DNA of 64,000 nt, taken from Acholoe squamosa. Lineage: Eukaryota; Annelida; Polychaeta; Phyllodocida; Polynoidae. The DNA is taken from the NCBI GenBank assembly GCA_949317995.1, contig OX439045.1:5389674-5453673 (forward strand). The letters run 5' to 3'. This document shows positions 51,201 to 61,677 of this stretch, in pieces (positions within the stretch are counted from its first letter, which is position 1; each line of letters starts with the position of its first letter). The notes under the pieces were generated by a model. The model made no database searches, was not told where the DNA came from, and was given only the letters and a program-made list of their open reading frames with translations. The translations under genes and the position numbers were made by a program.

Positions 51201-52580
51201 TCATAGAGTGTCCTCGAAAATATTCGAGGCTGGTGGCAGAATGCCATAGGACCCGGCCGGAGAAGGGTTCGAACAGAAAGACTCAGCAATGTCCTCGAAG
51301 ATGGGATCGGATGAGTTTTCCGACAGGTAATTTGTATTAAAATGTTGTTGCTGCTGATGTTGCTGCTGCTGATGTTGCTGCTGCTGTTGCTGCTGCTGTT
51401 GCTGCTGAATCATTGGCTTTATATCCACCTGCTTATGTTGCTGATGCTGATGCTGGAGGTAGAGGCTTGTATTTGGGTTGCCATGGAAACCAAGGGGTGG
51501 ATGCTGAGGTGGGCTTCCACAGTGTTCAGGAGATGTCAGGTACTCAAATTTAGCATTGGTGACACTGCCGGTTGGCAGTGCAGGCTCATGGTGCCCGGCC
51601 CGCTGAGGACTTATATTAGGGTTTACACCGGGAACAAGCGGACTGCCAAATTGCATCATGGGAGAAGGACCAGGTGAGTTCTGTTGCTGCGCTTGTTGTT
51701 GCTGCTGCTGTTGCTGTTGCATTAGGGTGTTGTGGTGGTGAGATGGACCAAAGGTCTGTTGGTGATGGTGGAGGTGCAGATGAGGTTGCGGAGAGGACAT
51801 GTGCTGTGGGCTACCGTGCTCCGGTGATGACATATGCTGTTGTTGATGCTGGGTAAGCAGATGACCAAAGTTCATCCCTGGAAACCCTCCAGCACCATCC
51901 TGCAAGGAACCAAAGTGGGCTCCGGGGGATCCGAATTCATTTGGAAATCCTGGAGGCATTGGGACATTGGGGAACCCGGGGATGCTTCCAGGGCGGTACA
52001 TATTGTATTGACACGGCTTCTGCATCATTTGTCCCTCAGGGAGCAAGGTGCGAGGGTTCAACTGCAAACACCCCGCTACCAAGTTCATTGTGTTCTGCGA
52101 TAGTCCTTTAGATAGACTCTTAGCGAAAGAAATACTATCAGGTTTGATCCCATTCTTCAGGATCTCTCCAAGGGAGTTGATGTAGTTACTGGCCAGGCGG
52201 AGCGTCTCGATCTTGGACAGTTTCTGTGTTTTAGAGTAGCATGGCACATGTTGGCGAAGCTCATCGAGGGCCTCATTCAGACCATGCATCCTATTCCTTT
52301 CCCGTGCATTTGCCTTGACCCTTCTAACCTTGAGCTTAACAACCCGGGCTTTGGTCATACGTTTCTTCTTCGGTCCTCGTTTCTTGGGTGTCTTAACATT
52401 AGGGTCAGTATCCTTCTCCTTTGAGTCACTTTTATTTTGTCTTGAGTTTTTGCCTTCACCATCCTCACCATCTTCTTCTTCCTCTGGGGTATCGGAGTCA
52501 GACGGAAGGTCAAGGTCATCTAGGTTGTTGACCATACACAGGAGTTTCATGTCCTCGTCGCTTGGTGTCTTTATCGGCAT
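51201..52580 (-). CDS. NeuroD: NeuroD-family bHLH transcription factor
   Basis: 459 aa in one uninterrupted coding exon. Residues 1-60 are acidic. 66-75 form a basic [13 protein letters not shown] nuclear signal. The bHLH spans about 87-138: basic region [16 protein letters not shown] with NARERNR, then helix 1, loop PCYSKTQ and helix 2 [15 protein letters not shown]. Residues 140-185 match the NeuroD-specific domain, including [20 protein letters not shown]. NeuroD proteins dimerise with class I bHLH (E) proteins, bind CANNTG E-boxes and drive neuronal differentiation. The C-terminal half is rich in His, Gln, Pro and Met with two polyQ tracts, longer than in vertebrate NeuroD1 (about 356 aa). 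On the - strand TTGCAG (acceptor) lies only 4 nt before the ATG, so a 5'-UTR intron ends there, as in vertebrate NeuroD1. The 5' exon is not identified. Stop TGA 51201-51203. Confidence 0.95.
   Translation of the reverse strand: MPIKTPSDEDMKLLCMVNNLDDLDLPSDSDTPEEEEDGEDGEGKNSRQNKSDSKEKDTDPNVKTPKKRGPKKKRMTKARVVKLKVRRVKANARERNRMHGLNEALDELRQHVPCYSKTQKLSKIETLRLASNYINSLGEILKNGIKPDSISFAKSLSKGLSQNTMNLVAGCLQLNPRTLLPEGQMMQKPCQYNMYRPGSIPGFPNVPMPPGFPNEFGSPGAHFGSLQDGAGGFPGMNFGHLLTQHQQQHMSSPEHGSPQHMSSPQPHLHLHHHQQTFGPSHHHNTLMQQQQQQQQQAQQQNSPGPSPMMQFGSPLVPGVNPNISPQRAGHHEPALPTGSVTNAKFEYLTSPEHCGSPPQHPPLGFHGNPNTSLYLQHQHQQHKQVDIKPMIQQQQQQQQQQQHQQQQHQQQQHFNTNYLSENSSDPIFEDIAESFCSNPSPAGSYGILPPASNIFEDTL
51338..51414 (-). 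repeat. CAG/CAA/CAT tract encoding polyGln/His
   Basis: Encodes QQQ-rich sequence with interspersed His in the NeuroD C-terminus. CAA and CAT interruptions break the pure CAG run. Confidence 0.9.
51680..51722 (-). repeat. Second polyGln tract in NeuroD
   Basis: Encodes about nine consecutive Gln then AQQQ, by mixed CAG/CAA codons. Confidence 0.9.
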
Positions 52581-53378
52581 CGTGCTGCAAGGTAAGAAGA
52601 AGGGATATCATTAGTACATTGTATAAGAGTGACATGGACAAATCAATGTTACTAGCAATCTGCCTAAGTGGATGGAAATACATGTAGTTATTCTCTAACT
52701 TGGACATTTTCTGTCATACAAGAAAGCTCTCCTATAAGTCGTACAAGATGTTTGGATGATTGCTTTCTCGACAGATCATTTAATATTGATTCATTCAAAG
52801 AATACTTTTGGAAATATTTTACTTTGTGAATGGTATCAGGAATCAAGCATGAAATTACCTAGAATGAATTTTTCTTGTACAAAAGATTTAGACTTAGAAA
52901 TGTGTGCTTGAGAGACTACTAACATGTAAGCATGTATAAAATAGGCATTTATAACTGCTGCAGATCAAGTCTAGTCATAATAACCTTTCAAAATATATCT
53001 CTCATTGCTGACAGATCAAGCTCTATGAAATAATTCTCAACTGAAATCATTTCATTTGTTTTATACTGTTTCCCCTGCGGAATTTTTTCACTACATAAAA
53101 TTTGGGTTGTGACAAAGTGACAAAAATATTTTGGTTGCTGTGGACACTTTCTATGGTGCCTTCCACAGTATACATCTACAGCAGCTAATGGATCCACTTG
53201 ACCATGACCCCTTGTCCACTCAGCCATGACCACCCTCCTGCCCTCTGACGGCAAAAAGCTACACTACACAATACAAACAGATGTCTATCACCATAGCAAC
53301 CTCCTTCATCCATACAAGGCCTTCTCCTGTTGGTCACGTGCCGGTCATGTGATTACCACGTGGGCATACGTGTGACCT
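52581..53378 (-). other. NeuroD upstream region / 5'-UTR intron
   Basis: The acceptor CTTACCTTGCAG ends at 52585 on the - strand. E-boxes CACGTG (53336-53341 and 53357-53362) and CATGTG (53346-53351) cluster at the far end, with ACCATAGCAAC (an RFX-type half site) near 53290. No exon found. Confidence 0.45.
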
Positions 53379-53621
53379 TTAACCCTTTAAGGATGAAAAT
53401 AATGATCTTAAGTTCACTTTCATTGGATATTATGATGCACCAATACAGTGCTTGTGAGTTACTCGCCGGTTCTCTATTGGCACATCATGACTACTATAAT
53501 TGAGAGTGTATCAACTCTGTATTGGTTTGGCATGATGCAGAAATGCAACGAGTTACTAATATAACTCGTGGCCCAGGGCTGCATTCATGCATCAGGACGA
53601 CCAAAGGGCATCACACTTTAA
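53379..53621. mobile_element. Palindromic MITE, sharing a TTAA with the next copy
   Basis: Left TTAACCCTTTAAGGATG at 53379. Inside, GATGCACCAATACAGTG and GGGCTGCATTCATGCATC. It ends at TTAA 53618-53621, which is also the left TTAA of the next element. Confidence 0.7.
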
Positions 53622-53836
53622 CCCTTTAGGCCCGCTGATGCATCACGTCCATTGGTCGTCATGATGCACCAATGGAGCATCATGCCGACCCTCCTGGAGT
53701 TTATGTATAAAACCCGTAGGGTCGGCATGATGCTCCAATGAAGTGCTGGCGAGCAGTCTCGCCAGCACTTCATTGGTGCATCATGATGACAAATGGGCAT
53801 GATGCACTCCTGCATCAGCGGCCTTCAAGGGATTAA
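53618..53836. mobile_element. Palindromic MITE, complete copy (219 bp)
   Basis: TTAACCCTTTAGGCCCGCTG at the left. Inside, CATCATGCCGACCCTCCTGG, GCTCCAATGAAGTGCTGGCG / CGCCAGCACTTCATTGGTGC. Right CAGCGGCCTTCAAGGGATTAA with TTAA at 53833-53836. A further terminal remnant, CACTAAAGGGTTAA, follows at about 53850-53863. Confidence 0.85.
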
Positions 53837-54027
53837 AGCCTTATGCTAGCACTAAAGGGTTAAATTGGCCTTTATTCGTGTATTTTCCGAGATGTGCACA
53901 CTTGACATGGGTAAGTGACTGTGTACAAAAGGGGAGACGGGTTAGGGTGGGATATCTGAAATAACTGCCATTATTGTAAAGTGCACAGCTTTTAAAGGCC
54001 ACCTGCACATTAGCTGTTTTCATGTCT

Positions 54028-55117
54028 GGATCGTGTTTCAATAGTTTCCACGACAGGTTCAGCCAGCTACGACTGAAGATGGGTCAGATCTTAGCAGGTG
54101 ATCTTAGGATTTTGGCCTTGGTGACTAAATACCTGGCTACATTACTGGGTGATCGTACTGGCTGCTGGCAAAATAGCCACCACAGCAGTGACTCAATAGG
54201 GGATCCTGGTATGACAACCCTGCATGTGAATAATTAGTGGGTAGCCTTAGCTGCTGCCCTCTGCACTCCTTTGCTCAAATGTACCCAATCTGGGCTCTTT
54301 ACACTACTACCTATAACCCTGTGGCCAGCGCCTTTGGCTCTGGGATGGCAGTTATTTTTCCTAAAGAATAAAATGTCATTTGGAAAAGTGTGGTGTTTCA
54401 CCTAAGAATTGAGCATTTCGTCCACACATGGGCCAACTATGTAGTTACTAGTATGCAGTGGTGTAGAGCACTAGGCCTTACAAAGCTGTCATGCCTGTCA
54501 TACCCAACCCTCACCCACCATGGCTTTCTAATAAAATTACAAAGGATATCACACCTAGCTGACACCTCAGCCCTACCATTAAGAAAGAATAACAGAGCAT
54601 TTTCGATACAATTATGTCATTAGTTATAGATCTATCATATATGCGATTTGAAAGGGAATTATCTAGAACAATTATACATCATCTGGGCTGGGGGTCTCGG
54701 TTGTCTTCCTAAAACCACCTAAAACTGGCCCTACAGGCCCCTATTCAAGGCCCGGCCCCTATTGATTTGACAGCCCTCCTACCCCGGCCCCTATTCAAGG
54801 GAGGCTGCTATTCAAGGCCCGGCTCCTATATGAGACGTTATGGTAGTTACTGCAGCCCTATGCTCATTTGAACACAGGAGTGCATACTAGACCATGAAGG
54901 AGGTATGACTGGTCACTATGTAGCCAATAGTGGCCCCTACGACTGGGTGCTATGACTTCATAGTGGTGTGTATTGAGCCAGTAGTTGAATAAATAGCAGC
55001 TGCTATTTTGAGGCCTCTACTGGAGCTCACTATGTAGTCACTGGTATGGAGTCATTTTTTACACCTCCAACTACGATTTGAGGGTGTCCAGTCGTAGAAA
55101 CTATTGAAACACGATCC
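54028..55117. mobile_element. 1.1-kb element with 21-bp perfect inverted ends
   Basis: 54028-54048 (GGATCGTGTTTCAATAGTTT plus C) is the exact inverse of 55097-55117. Nearby CTACGACTG / CAGTCGTAG pairs extend the symmetry. No transposase-like ORF. A family X-like segment sits at 54710-54850 inside it. Superfamily unknown. Confidence 0.7.
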
Positions 55118-55878
55118 TGGAGTGTCTATGATGCCTGTACTCTTAAAAGTCAGAATCAACCCCTTCAGAATGTCCATATTCTCTGTGAATTAGGTGTTTG
55201 TATGGTTGGGCTTGAAATTACTGGATTGCTGATGTTTTACATTGCTTTATATTACTGAGGTAGTTGATATTAGTCATTGCAAATATCTGAAATATGACAT
55301 AATAAGAGATGGGGGGTATATATCCGACCAAGTTAAGAGCGTCAAAGGTTAAGTAAAAGATGAAGAAGACATGTATAGCAAGATGCTTTAAGTGTGCTGG
55401 GAGAGAGTAAGATCATTCTGGCCTTCAGATTTGACAATGTCCAACCAATGTTATCCAATATTTTTGACGTTTCTGATCTCCAGGGCTTTACCCTTTTAAA
55501 TGATACTTGTGATCGGGTGGTAACTGGTATACTTATAAATAAATGTAGGCAAAAGATTCTGAAAAGCGTATCAGTAGGATTTAATATTGCAGTTTCAGCA
55601 TATATCTCCATTAAACTTCTGGACAGGTGATTCTGTTGATGATGTATAAATAAAGTATGACCTTAGTGAGAGTGAGATGAGCAAGTGTCAGTTTTTATCT
55701 GCGACTATATCTGTCACCCCCTCTCCCTTCCTCCCCCCCCCTCCTCCACTCTGACCAAGCCCCCTTCCCACCTACCCCTCCACACAAACACTACGCCACT
55801 AATTTCATAATAAAACGCACGTGTGCCGCCAAATGGATTTACACTCCAGAAAAGTCGTCTGCCCATTGTCTGCCCTCT
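55118..55878. other. Interval without recognisable gene
   Basis: A 78-codon + strand and an overlapping 89-codon - strand ORF near 55342-55630 lack recognisable domains. C-rich run at 55734-55742. Confidence 0.4.
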
Positions 55879-56270
55879 GCGCATGCGTCGGACGGCCCGT
55901 GCAACACAACCTGTACACCCCGAAGAAGGGGACGCACTTTTCATTAGCCCTTCTAGTGTCACATAGTGCATTAATGCATTATGAAATCTAGTTGTAATGA
56001 TGCATAAATGCAGCCCTGGCGAGTAACTCGCCGGGGCTGCATCCATGCATCATGACATCCCTATTGACACGATACACTCCCAAATGGATGGCATGATGCC
56101 CCAATGCAGAGCTCCGGCATTAAATTGGTGCATCATGACAGCTTTGAAGCATCATACTGCCCCCAAATGTTTAGTTCCTCCATTCGCCACCAGGATCGTG
56201 ACGAGCACGCGAGGGAAGGATCATGGGACTGCCGTGCGTCATCTGACCGGAACGCATAGTGCGCATGCGC
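55879..56270. promoter_or_regulatory. Promoter-like cluster split by a MITE
   Basis: GCGCATGCGT at 55879-55888 and a perfect NRF1-type GCGCATGCGC at 56261-56270, with CCGGAA at 56248-56253 and raised CpG at 56195-56285. A palindromic MITE (about 55955-56160) separates the two halves. It lies about 3.5 kb upstream of the NeuroD ATG in NeuroD orientation and could be its distal promoter or that of an unseen gene. Confidence 0.5.
55955..56160. mobile_element. Palindromic MITE copy
   Basis: GCATTAATGCATTATGAAATC, CCCTGGCGAGTAACTCGCCGGGG hairpin, then GCATGATGCCCCAATGCAGAG; ends eroded. Confidence 0.65.
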
Positions 56271-57152
56271 GAACGGTAGGTCCGGGCAGGTTGATTAATT
56301 TATTGGCGGCACACATCAATTATTCACATGGCTAATTAGTCATCATCCAAGGTTTTGGCGGGTGGACCACCTTCATGTTATGTCCCTGCACCTTTTCTAC
56401 CCCTTGATGCTTTCACAAAAATCCCCGACAGTGGTGGGGGAATAGGATGTGGTTCAGTGGTTCAAGAGGGTACATGGTTAAAGTTTAATTTGTCATTGAA
56501 TGGGTGGGGTGAGGTAGTGAGAGGGGTTGGAGTGAAGTGGTCGCCCCTGGCTCTCCTCGACTCAGGTCGACTTGTTTTCTATATAAACCAGATGAAACTA
56601 GGAAAAATTTTATTTTAATTTCACGTTTTATTGACAGGGGTGAAGGACAAGGCATGTTTCCTGACTCCCAGATTCGGAAAGGATTTATCCTCTACAACCA
56701 AATCTGAAAACCGTTGGAGGTTTTGTATTTTGAACTAACCCCAGTCAAAATTAATGGTAACATATTCAATTATCAAGGAATCATTCCCGGCCAAGATTTG
56801 TCAGTACTCTTATGTCTATTCCCTGCCCCCACTATGAGTCAGAATAACTATTGCCAATCATTGCTGTATCTAGAAAGTCCACAAAGGGGAAAGGGAAGAC
56901 ATATTTCACATTACAAGGCCAGGGAGTGTCTCCTTAACATTACTCCTAGACAGCTAGAAGTAGATAGCTAGAAGTAGATATATGAGACAATCAACTCAAC
57001 GATGACTGTGACAATGAACATGAAATTAACTCGTAAAGGGTAATCTGAGCTTGCGGTAAAACACACATCAAAGTTACATACTTGAAATAAGTCAACATGG
57101 AACCCAATTGATTGGGCAAATACGGTCTGGTTAGGTAGCGGCGCTGTGCCTC
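56271..57152. other. Interval without recognisable gene
   Basis: Short ORFs without domains; no repeat module noted. Confidence 0.35.
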
Positions 57153-57413
57153 TCAACCCTTTAAGGGCCGATAATGCATTGATGCATCATGCCCATTGGT
57201 CATCATGATGCATGAATGCAGCTCTGGTGAGTAACTCGCCAAGGCTGCATTGATGCATCATGCTGACTCTGAGGGATTGATACAAACCCAGAGGGTCAGC
57301 ATGATGCTCCAATGAAGTGCACATGAGCAGAATCACCGGCACTTCATTTGTGCATCATGACGACCAATGGGCATGGTGCACTAATTTGAATGCATTGGTC
57401 CTTAGAGGGTTAA
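57153..57413. mobile_element. Palindromic MITE, near-complete copy
   Basis: Left TCAACCCTTTAAGGGCCGATA; GCATCATGCCCATTGGTCAT; GCTCTGGTGAGTAACTCGCC hairpin; GACTCTGAGGGATTG linker; CCAATGAAGTGCACATG hairpin; right CTTAGAGGGTTAA (57410-57413). The left TTAA has become TCAA. Confidence 0.8.
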
Positions 57414-57542
57414 CCAAGGGTACCCTGCAGCACTTTTCAAGTGGTTACCATTCTCCCCAAACCATCCTTATAATATCCACACGTGGTTATTACACGCCCT
57501 CTATCGACACCAACCGGAACTTCAGGCAGGAAGGGGAGTTTG

Positions 57543-57590
57543 CCGCCAGGGGGCAGACACGTGCCCACTTCCGGTGGCTTTTCCCGCAAA
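57543..57590 (+). promoter_or_regulatory. CTCF-type motif with E-box, ETS and E2F-type sites
   Basis: CCGCCAGGGGGCAG (57543-57556) matches all positions of CCRSNAGRKGGCRS. CACGTG follows at 57558-57563, ACTTCCGG at 57567-57574 and TTTCCCGC at 57580-57587. Four known motif types within 45 bp suggest a promoter or insulator-promoter. Confidence 0.5.
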
Positions 57591-57599
57591 AACAAACAG

Positions 57600-58303
57600 G
57601 AAGAAGACCAGCAGTGGGATAGCAGACGACATTTGGTGTAAACACTGGTGGATCTTATTAGTGCTGGGGGGGGGCAGAATTTGAGCAGAGCTAATAAAGA
57701 CTTGTCAAATGACAATGAGGTGGTTGTTATACGTTCAAGGTTATCAAAGGTTCTTGTCCATGCTTTCACATTGGGCCTTGTTTACAATATCCAGATGAGT
57801 TATCGGAAATTGAATTTTGAAATAGAATTTCATTTTTCATGGACAGCCTTAGCTGCAGTACAATAGTAAATGTAGAAGAACATGTCCAAATGGTGGGCAT
57901 ATCTATTATTAATAGATATTTGACTAATCAATTTTGGGTCAGATCAGATCAGTTCTCATTTTATGCGACCTCGTTGCTGATTTTCTGTTAATATAATTAG
58001 AATTTTATCCCATAAACTGCAAAGGTTATTTCCACAAAGGCCAGGAGAGCACTTTTGATTTTTCCACCCATCCCATTGAGGCATCAAATAGCGAACATGG
58101 ATTAAAAGTGGCAAATCCCCCTAGGCTCACCGATTGAGTTAATTCCCTATAAAGACCTCAATGCCACTAATTGTCAACCCAACAAAGGGTAGTCTACCTC
58201 CCAAACTTGTCTCATTCCCTACAATTACCGACAAATTAAAGATAAGCGGCGATCAACACGTCGCCATGACAGTCTAAGCTGTCTTCAAAGGGAGGTTTAA
58301 CTT
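57600..58303. other. Interval without recognisable gene
   Basis: No coding exon can be attached to the motif cluster just upstream; G-run at 57666-57674. Confidence 0.35.
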
Positions 58304-58540
58304 TTAACCCTTTAAGGGTAATAAGATTCTTCAGGTTCATTATGTCCCTTGGTCGTTAAGATGCACCAATGCAGTGTTGGTGTATGCTTAATTAGACTCG
58401 GAACTGCATTTCAGCATCTCTTCGAGTCAGTATGATGCATGAATGCAGCCCTGGCGAGTAACTCACCAGGGCTGCATTCATGCATCATGCCGACCAATGG
58501 GTATGATGCGTTAATGCATCAGCGGCCCTTAAAGGGTTAA
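58304..58540. mobile_element. Palindromic MITE, complete TTAA-bounded copy (237 bp)
   Basis: TTAACCCTTTAAGGGTAAT at the left and CAGCGGCCCTTAAAGGGTTAA at the right (58537-58540). Central hairpin GAATGCAGCCCTGGCG / CACCAGGGCTGCATTC. The left half is more diverged than the right. Confidence 0.85.
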
Positions 58541-58850
58541 ATTGATGAAACCTAATACAGCAAGGCATGCTGGGAAAATGGCTACCGGAACCAGTCAGAT
58601 TTAGTAGAAAGGGTAAAATGTGGGAGTAGCTCTGGCAGGTTGTATTGGGTTGCAGCTAAGCTAGGATGATTAGTGACAATTTGTCCCACTATAGGGGAGC
58701 CAATAATGGAGTTCTTTTCTTTTTTCTTTTTCAAATAATACATTGTAAGAAATAACTGTTGAATCTAGCACGGATGCTTGTAAAACTGAACAGTGAACAA
58801 TCGGAACCAAAAAGCACCTATATATAATTGTAATGCAGCAAACCAGTGTA

Positions 58851-58930
58851 GTTTTTACAAGAAGCCCCAGATGGCAGTACGGTGGTACAAGGAATCTCTG
58901 AGGAAATAACGACAGATCTCTGTCAAGCTT
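58851..58930. repeat. CACTGTAAAAA-family fragment
   Basis: GTTTTTACAAGAAGCCCCAG, ATGGCAGTACGGT and ACAAGGAATCTCTG are the inverse of 25790-25860. Confidence 0.65.
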
Positions 58931-59798
58931 AGGACAAGGATTCTGTCAATATTTCTATGACCTTTTTTGCGTGACATCTATGCTTTGATTGGTTTTGACA
59001 TTTGTAAATAATTAATTATCATCATCCAGGCTCTGAAAAACACAATCTGGACCTTTATAGCAAAGGATGTGTTCTTTCTTTTATTACTAATACTTCAGAT
59101 TTATGTCCTAGTATTTGCATGCTCAGAAACTAAAAGATGCAATTAAACCCATCCCAAAGCACGCACAGACAAAGTTCAAGTTAGAATGCCATCTCTTATA
59201 GATTCCGTGTTTTATGCTGCCTCTAATATGTCCCAAATCGGACGATAAATATACAGAACAGATGTATGTAATTTCAGAATCATGTCTAAAGCAAAAATGT
59301 TGATACCTAATCTCGTATTTAAGCACTACAATTTTGTATACATATAAAACACCATAGTAGGGTCATAGAGATTAGAGGGTTAAGTATACCCATAGAAGCA
59401 GAACTGTGACAGATGTACATGAGGCTGTGTGGCTATTGTCCTGGTGGGTGTGGAGTGGTCAGTGACGGCCTCTTGTGTCCACTTTACCTAACCTATAAGC
59501 ACCACCCTTAGTACTCACTACCTGCACCGTGACAACACCCCCCCCCTCAACCCCCCCCCCACACACACACACCCACCAGGTAATCCTCATACCCCCAGGC
59601 AATGTCTGACCAGTCTCCAAGGATTCACCTCTAGGATTTGTGTTTAGTGTCCTCTGTTTATGTCGAACCAAAGATTTGAGGTATTAAAATTATATGTGTA
59701 AAGGAAACAAGGCTGACATATAACAAACCAGCCTGTAAACTATACTCTACTAGATTGTTCAACTGTCGATTTATGAATAATACATTAAATTCTCTCTG
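58931..59798. other. Interval without recognisable gene
   Basis: C-runs and a short CACA tract at 59538-59572; otherwise nothing recognised. Confidence 0.35.
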
Positions 59799-60041
59799 AA
59801 GGGCATTTCTCAAGATGGTGCGACTGCACACATCCAAGTAGAGTTGGTGATCGTAGGTAATCTACTACGACTGCTCTGTACGATCAGCACGTAAAGCAGT
59901 AATTATATAAAGTTTGGTAGGGCAGTTGTACCAGTGTAATTACTAGTGACCACTAGATGCAGGGCTGTAATGGCATTACAGTAAAGGATCCCACTAAGAT
60001 TACAGGGGGGTCGAGTCAGACCATCTTGAGAAATGCCTTCC
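59799..60041. mobile_element. GGGCATTTCTCAAGATGG MITE, copy 1
   Basis: AGGGCATTTCTCAAGATGGT at the left is mirrored by ACCATCTTGAGAAATGCCTT at the right. The interior shares TACGACTGCTCTGTACGATC and AAGTTTGGTAGGGCAGT with the next copy. Confidence 0.85.
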
Positions 60042-60120
60042 TGATGTAGCTAACCGTGGGACTGTGGAAAGTGGTTGCATTGGTAGGGTTAGTTGAATTA
60101 ATTAGATTCTTATATGTTCA

Positions 60121-60387
60121 GGAGGGCATTTCTCAAGATGGTACGACTAGATGCAGCCTCTACGATTTGAAAACCTGAAATTTAGAGTAGGTGATCGTAG
60201 ATAATGCACTACGACTGCTCTGTACGATCAGTATACTTAATGCAGTAATTACATCAAGTTTGGTAGGGCAGTCATACCAGAGCAATCCTTAGTGACCACT
60301 AAATGCATGGCTGTAATTACATTAGAATGAGGGATCCGACTACGATTTGAAGGGGGTCTAGTCGTACCATCCTGAGAAAGGCCTTCC
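60121..60387. mobile_element. GGGCATTTCTCAAGATGG MITE, copy 2
   Basis: Left AGGGCATTTCTCAAGATGGT plus ACGACTAG; right CTAGTCGTACCATCCTGAG plus AAAGGCCTTCC. Same orientation as copy 1, 79 bp downstream. Confidence 0.85.
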
Positions 60388-60864
60388 AGGACTTTGAAAT
60401 GATGGCTGCAACATATGGGTGGCTGAATTACATTTCAGAGTTACACATGTGACTTTGTCTGAAACACCTAAGATAAGCATCCCACAACTTATAGGGGTGG
60501 GGACATTTGGTTGATGTGTATTTATTGCCCTTTTTGGCAATGTTTCTTTGTTAAAAATCACATGGGGGGTTCCCATGCCATACATTCACCTTTTGACAAC
60601 AGCTTGACCACCTGAAGGTAGACCACTCCCAACAATCAGACCCCTTATAGGGCTCTTGTACCCCTGAATCCCTTCTGGACTGGAACCACCTTTGACCCCC
60701 GGGCAGTGCTGACCCCTGGTGGTAAAGACACACAACACGCCACGGTACAATACCATATACTGGGTAACCATTCACCTATAGCCCCTATAGCACTAATAAC
60801 CCTAACCACCCCTCCTCAACTCATCCACGGACCTCAGACTTTAACACCGTGAGGAGAGAATGAT

Positions 60865-61064
60865 GCTTTGATATCAAGGCCTCTATGATGCCTTGTTTTG
60901 GTTTCATGATGCGCCGATGCAGGAGTGCATCATGCCAATGATTCGTCATGATGCACAAATGAGTCAGCACTTCAGTGATTCATCATGGCGACCCTTTATA
61001 GAAGTATCAACCCTGTAGGGTTGGCATAATGCATCAATGCATTTAGCAGCATTGAAAGGGTTAA
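60865..61064. mobile_element. Palindromic MITE, right end intact
   Basis: GTGCATCATGCCAATGATTCG, CATGATGCACAAATGAGTC, GACCCTTTATAG linker; ends GAAAGGGTTAA (61061-61064). Confidence 0.65.
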
Positions 61065-61109
61065 AATCCAGCCTCCGTCGCTGCTCCTAAAGCGCTCATC
61101 CGTACCTGC

Positions 61110-61170
61110 ACCTGGCCTTACCCCCCTCCTCCCCCTCCCCCTCCCCCTCCCCCCACCCCCTCCCTACCAC
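61110..61170. repeat. C-rich CTCCCC low-complexity tract
   Basis: Repeated CTCCCC units; ORFs here are unreliable. Confidence 0.85.
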
Positions 61171-61469
61171 CCATCCATCCCCAGCACCCCGACACTCTCC
61201 CACTCAGCCACCCACGGCGCATAACTCACCCATAACGGGGGGTAACCCGCCCCTCCCTCACGCCGTAACCAGCGAAAGGGCACATCACCCCTTACACAAC
61301 CAGGTTTTCCATTTCGCTGGTTCCCAGCGGGGTGGCCGGAACTAGAATTAGCCCTCTAGTGGCGCCCTCTTCACGCCACATTTGGCACTATTAGCAGCAG
61401 GGCGTATAGTTTCTATTGTGTGTGGTGACACCTCTTACTCGTCTAAGTAACCCTCATCGGCCGCAAAAT

Positions 61470-61677
61470 GCTTGGTCATAAAGCATAAATGCAGTCCCGG
61501 TGAGTAACTCGCCAGGACTGCATTTTTTTGCATCATGACCCATATACAGGGCTCCCTGAGGGTCGGCATGATGCACCAATGAAGTACTGTCAAGCAGACT
61601 CGCCAGCACTGCATTGATACATCATGACGACCATACAACATAAACCTGGAAGCACAATGCGGTCCTTAAAGGGTTAA
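61470..61677. mobile_element. Palindromic MITE, right end intact
   Basis: CCCGGTGAGTAACTCGCCAGG, GATGCACCAATGAAGTACTG and GCGGTCCTTAAAGGGTTAA (61674-61677). The left terminus is missing. Confidence 0.7.

Noticed and set aside
51342..52614. Plus-strand ORFs over NeuroD
   Set aside because: Antisense shadows of the NeuroD coding exon and its Gln/His codon tracts.
55342..55630. Overlapping 78- and 89-codon ORFs on opposite strands
   Set aside because: No domain, no splice or promoter context; one is probably the shadow of the other and neither is convincing.
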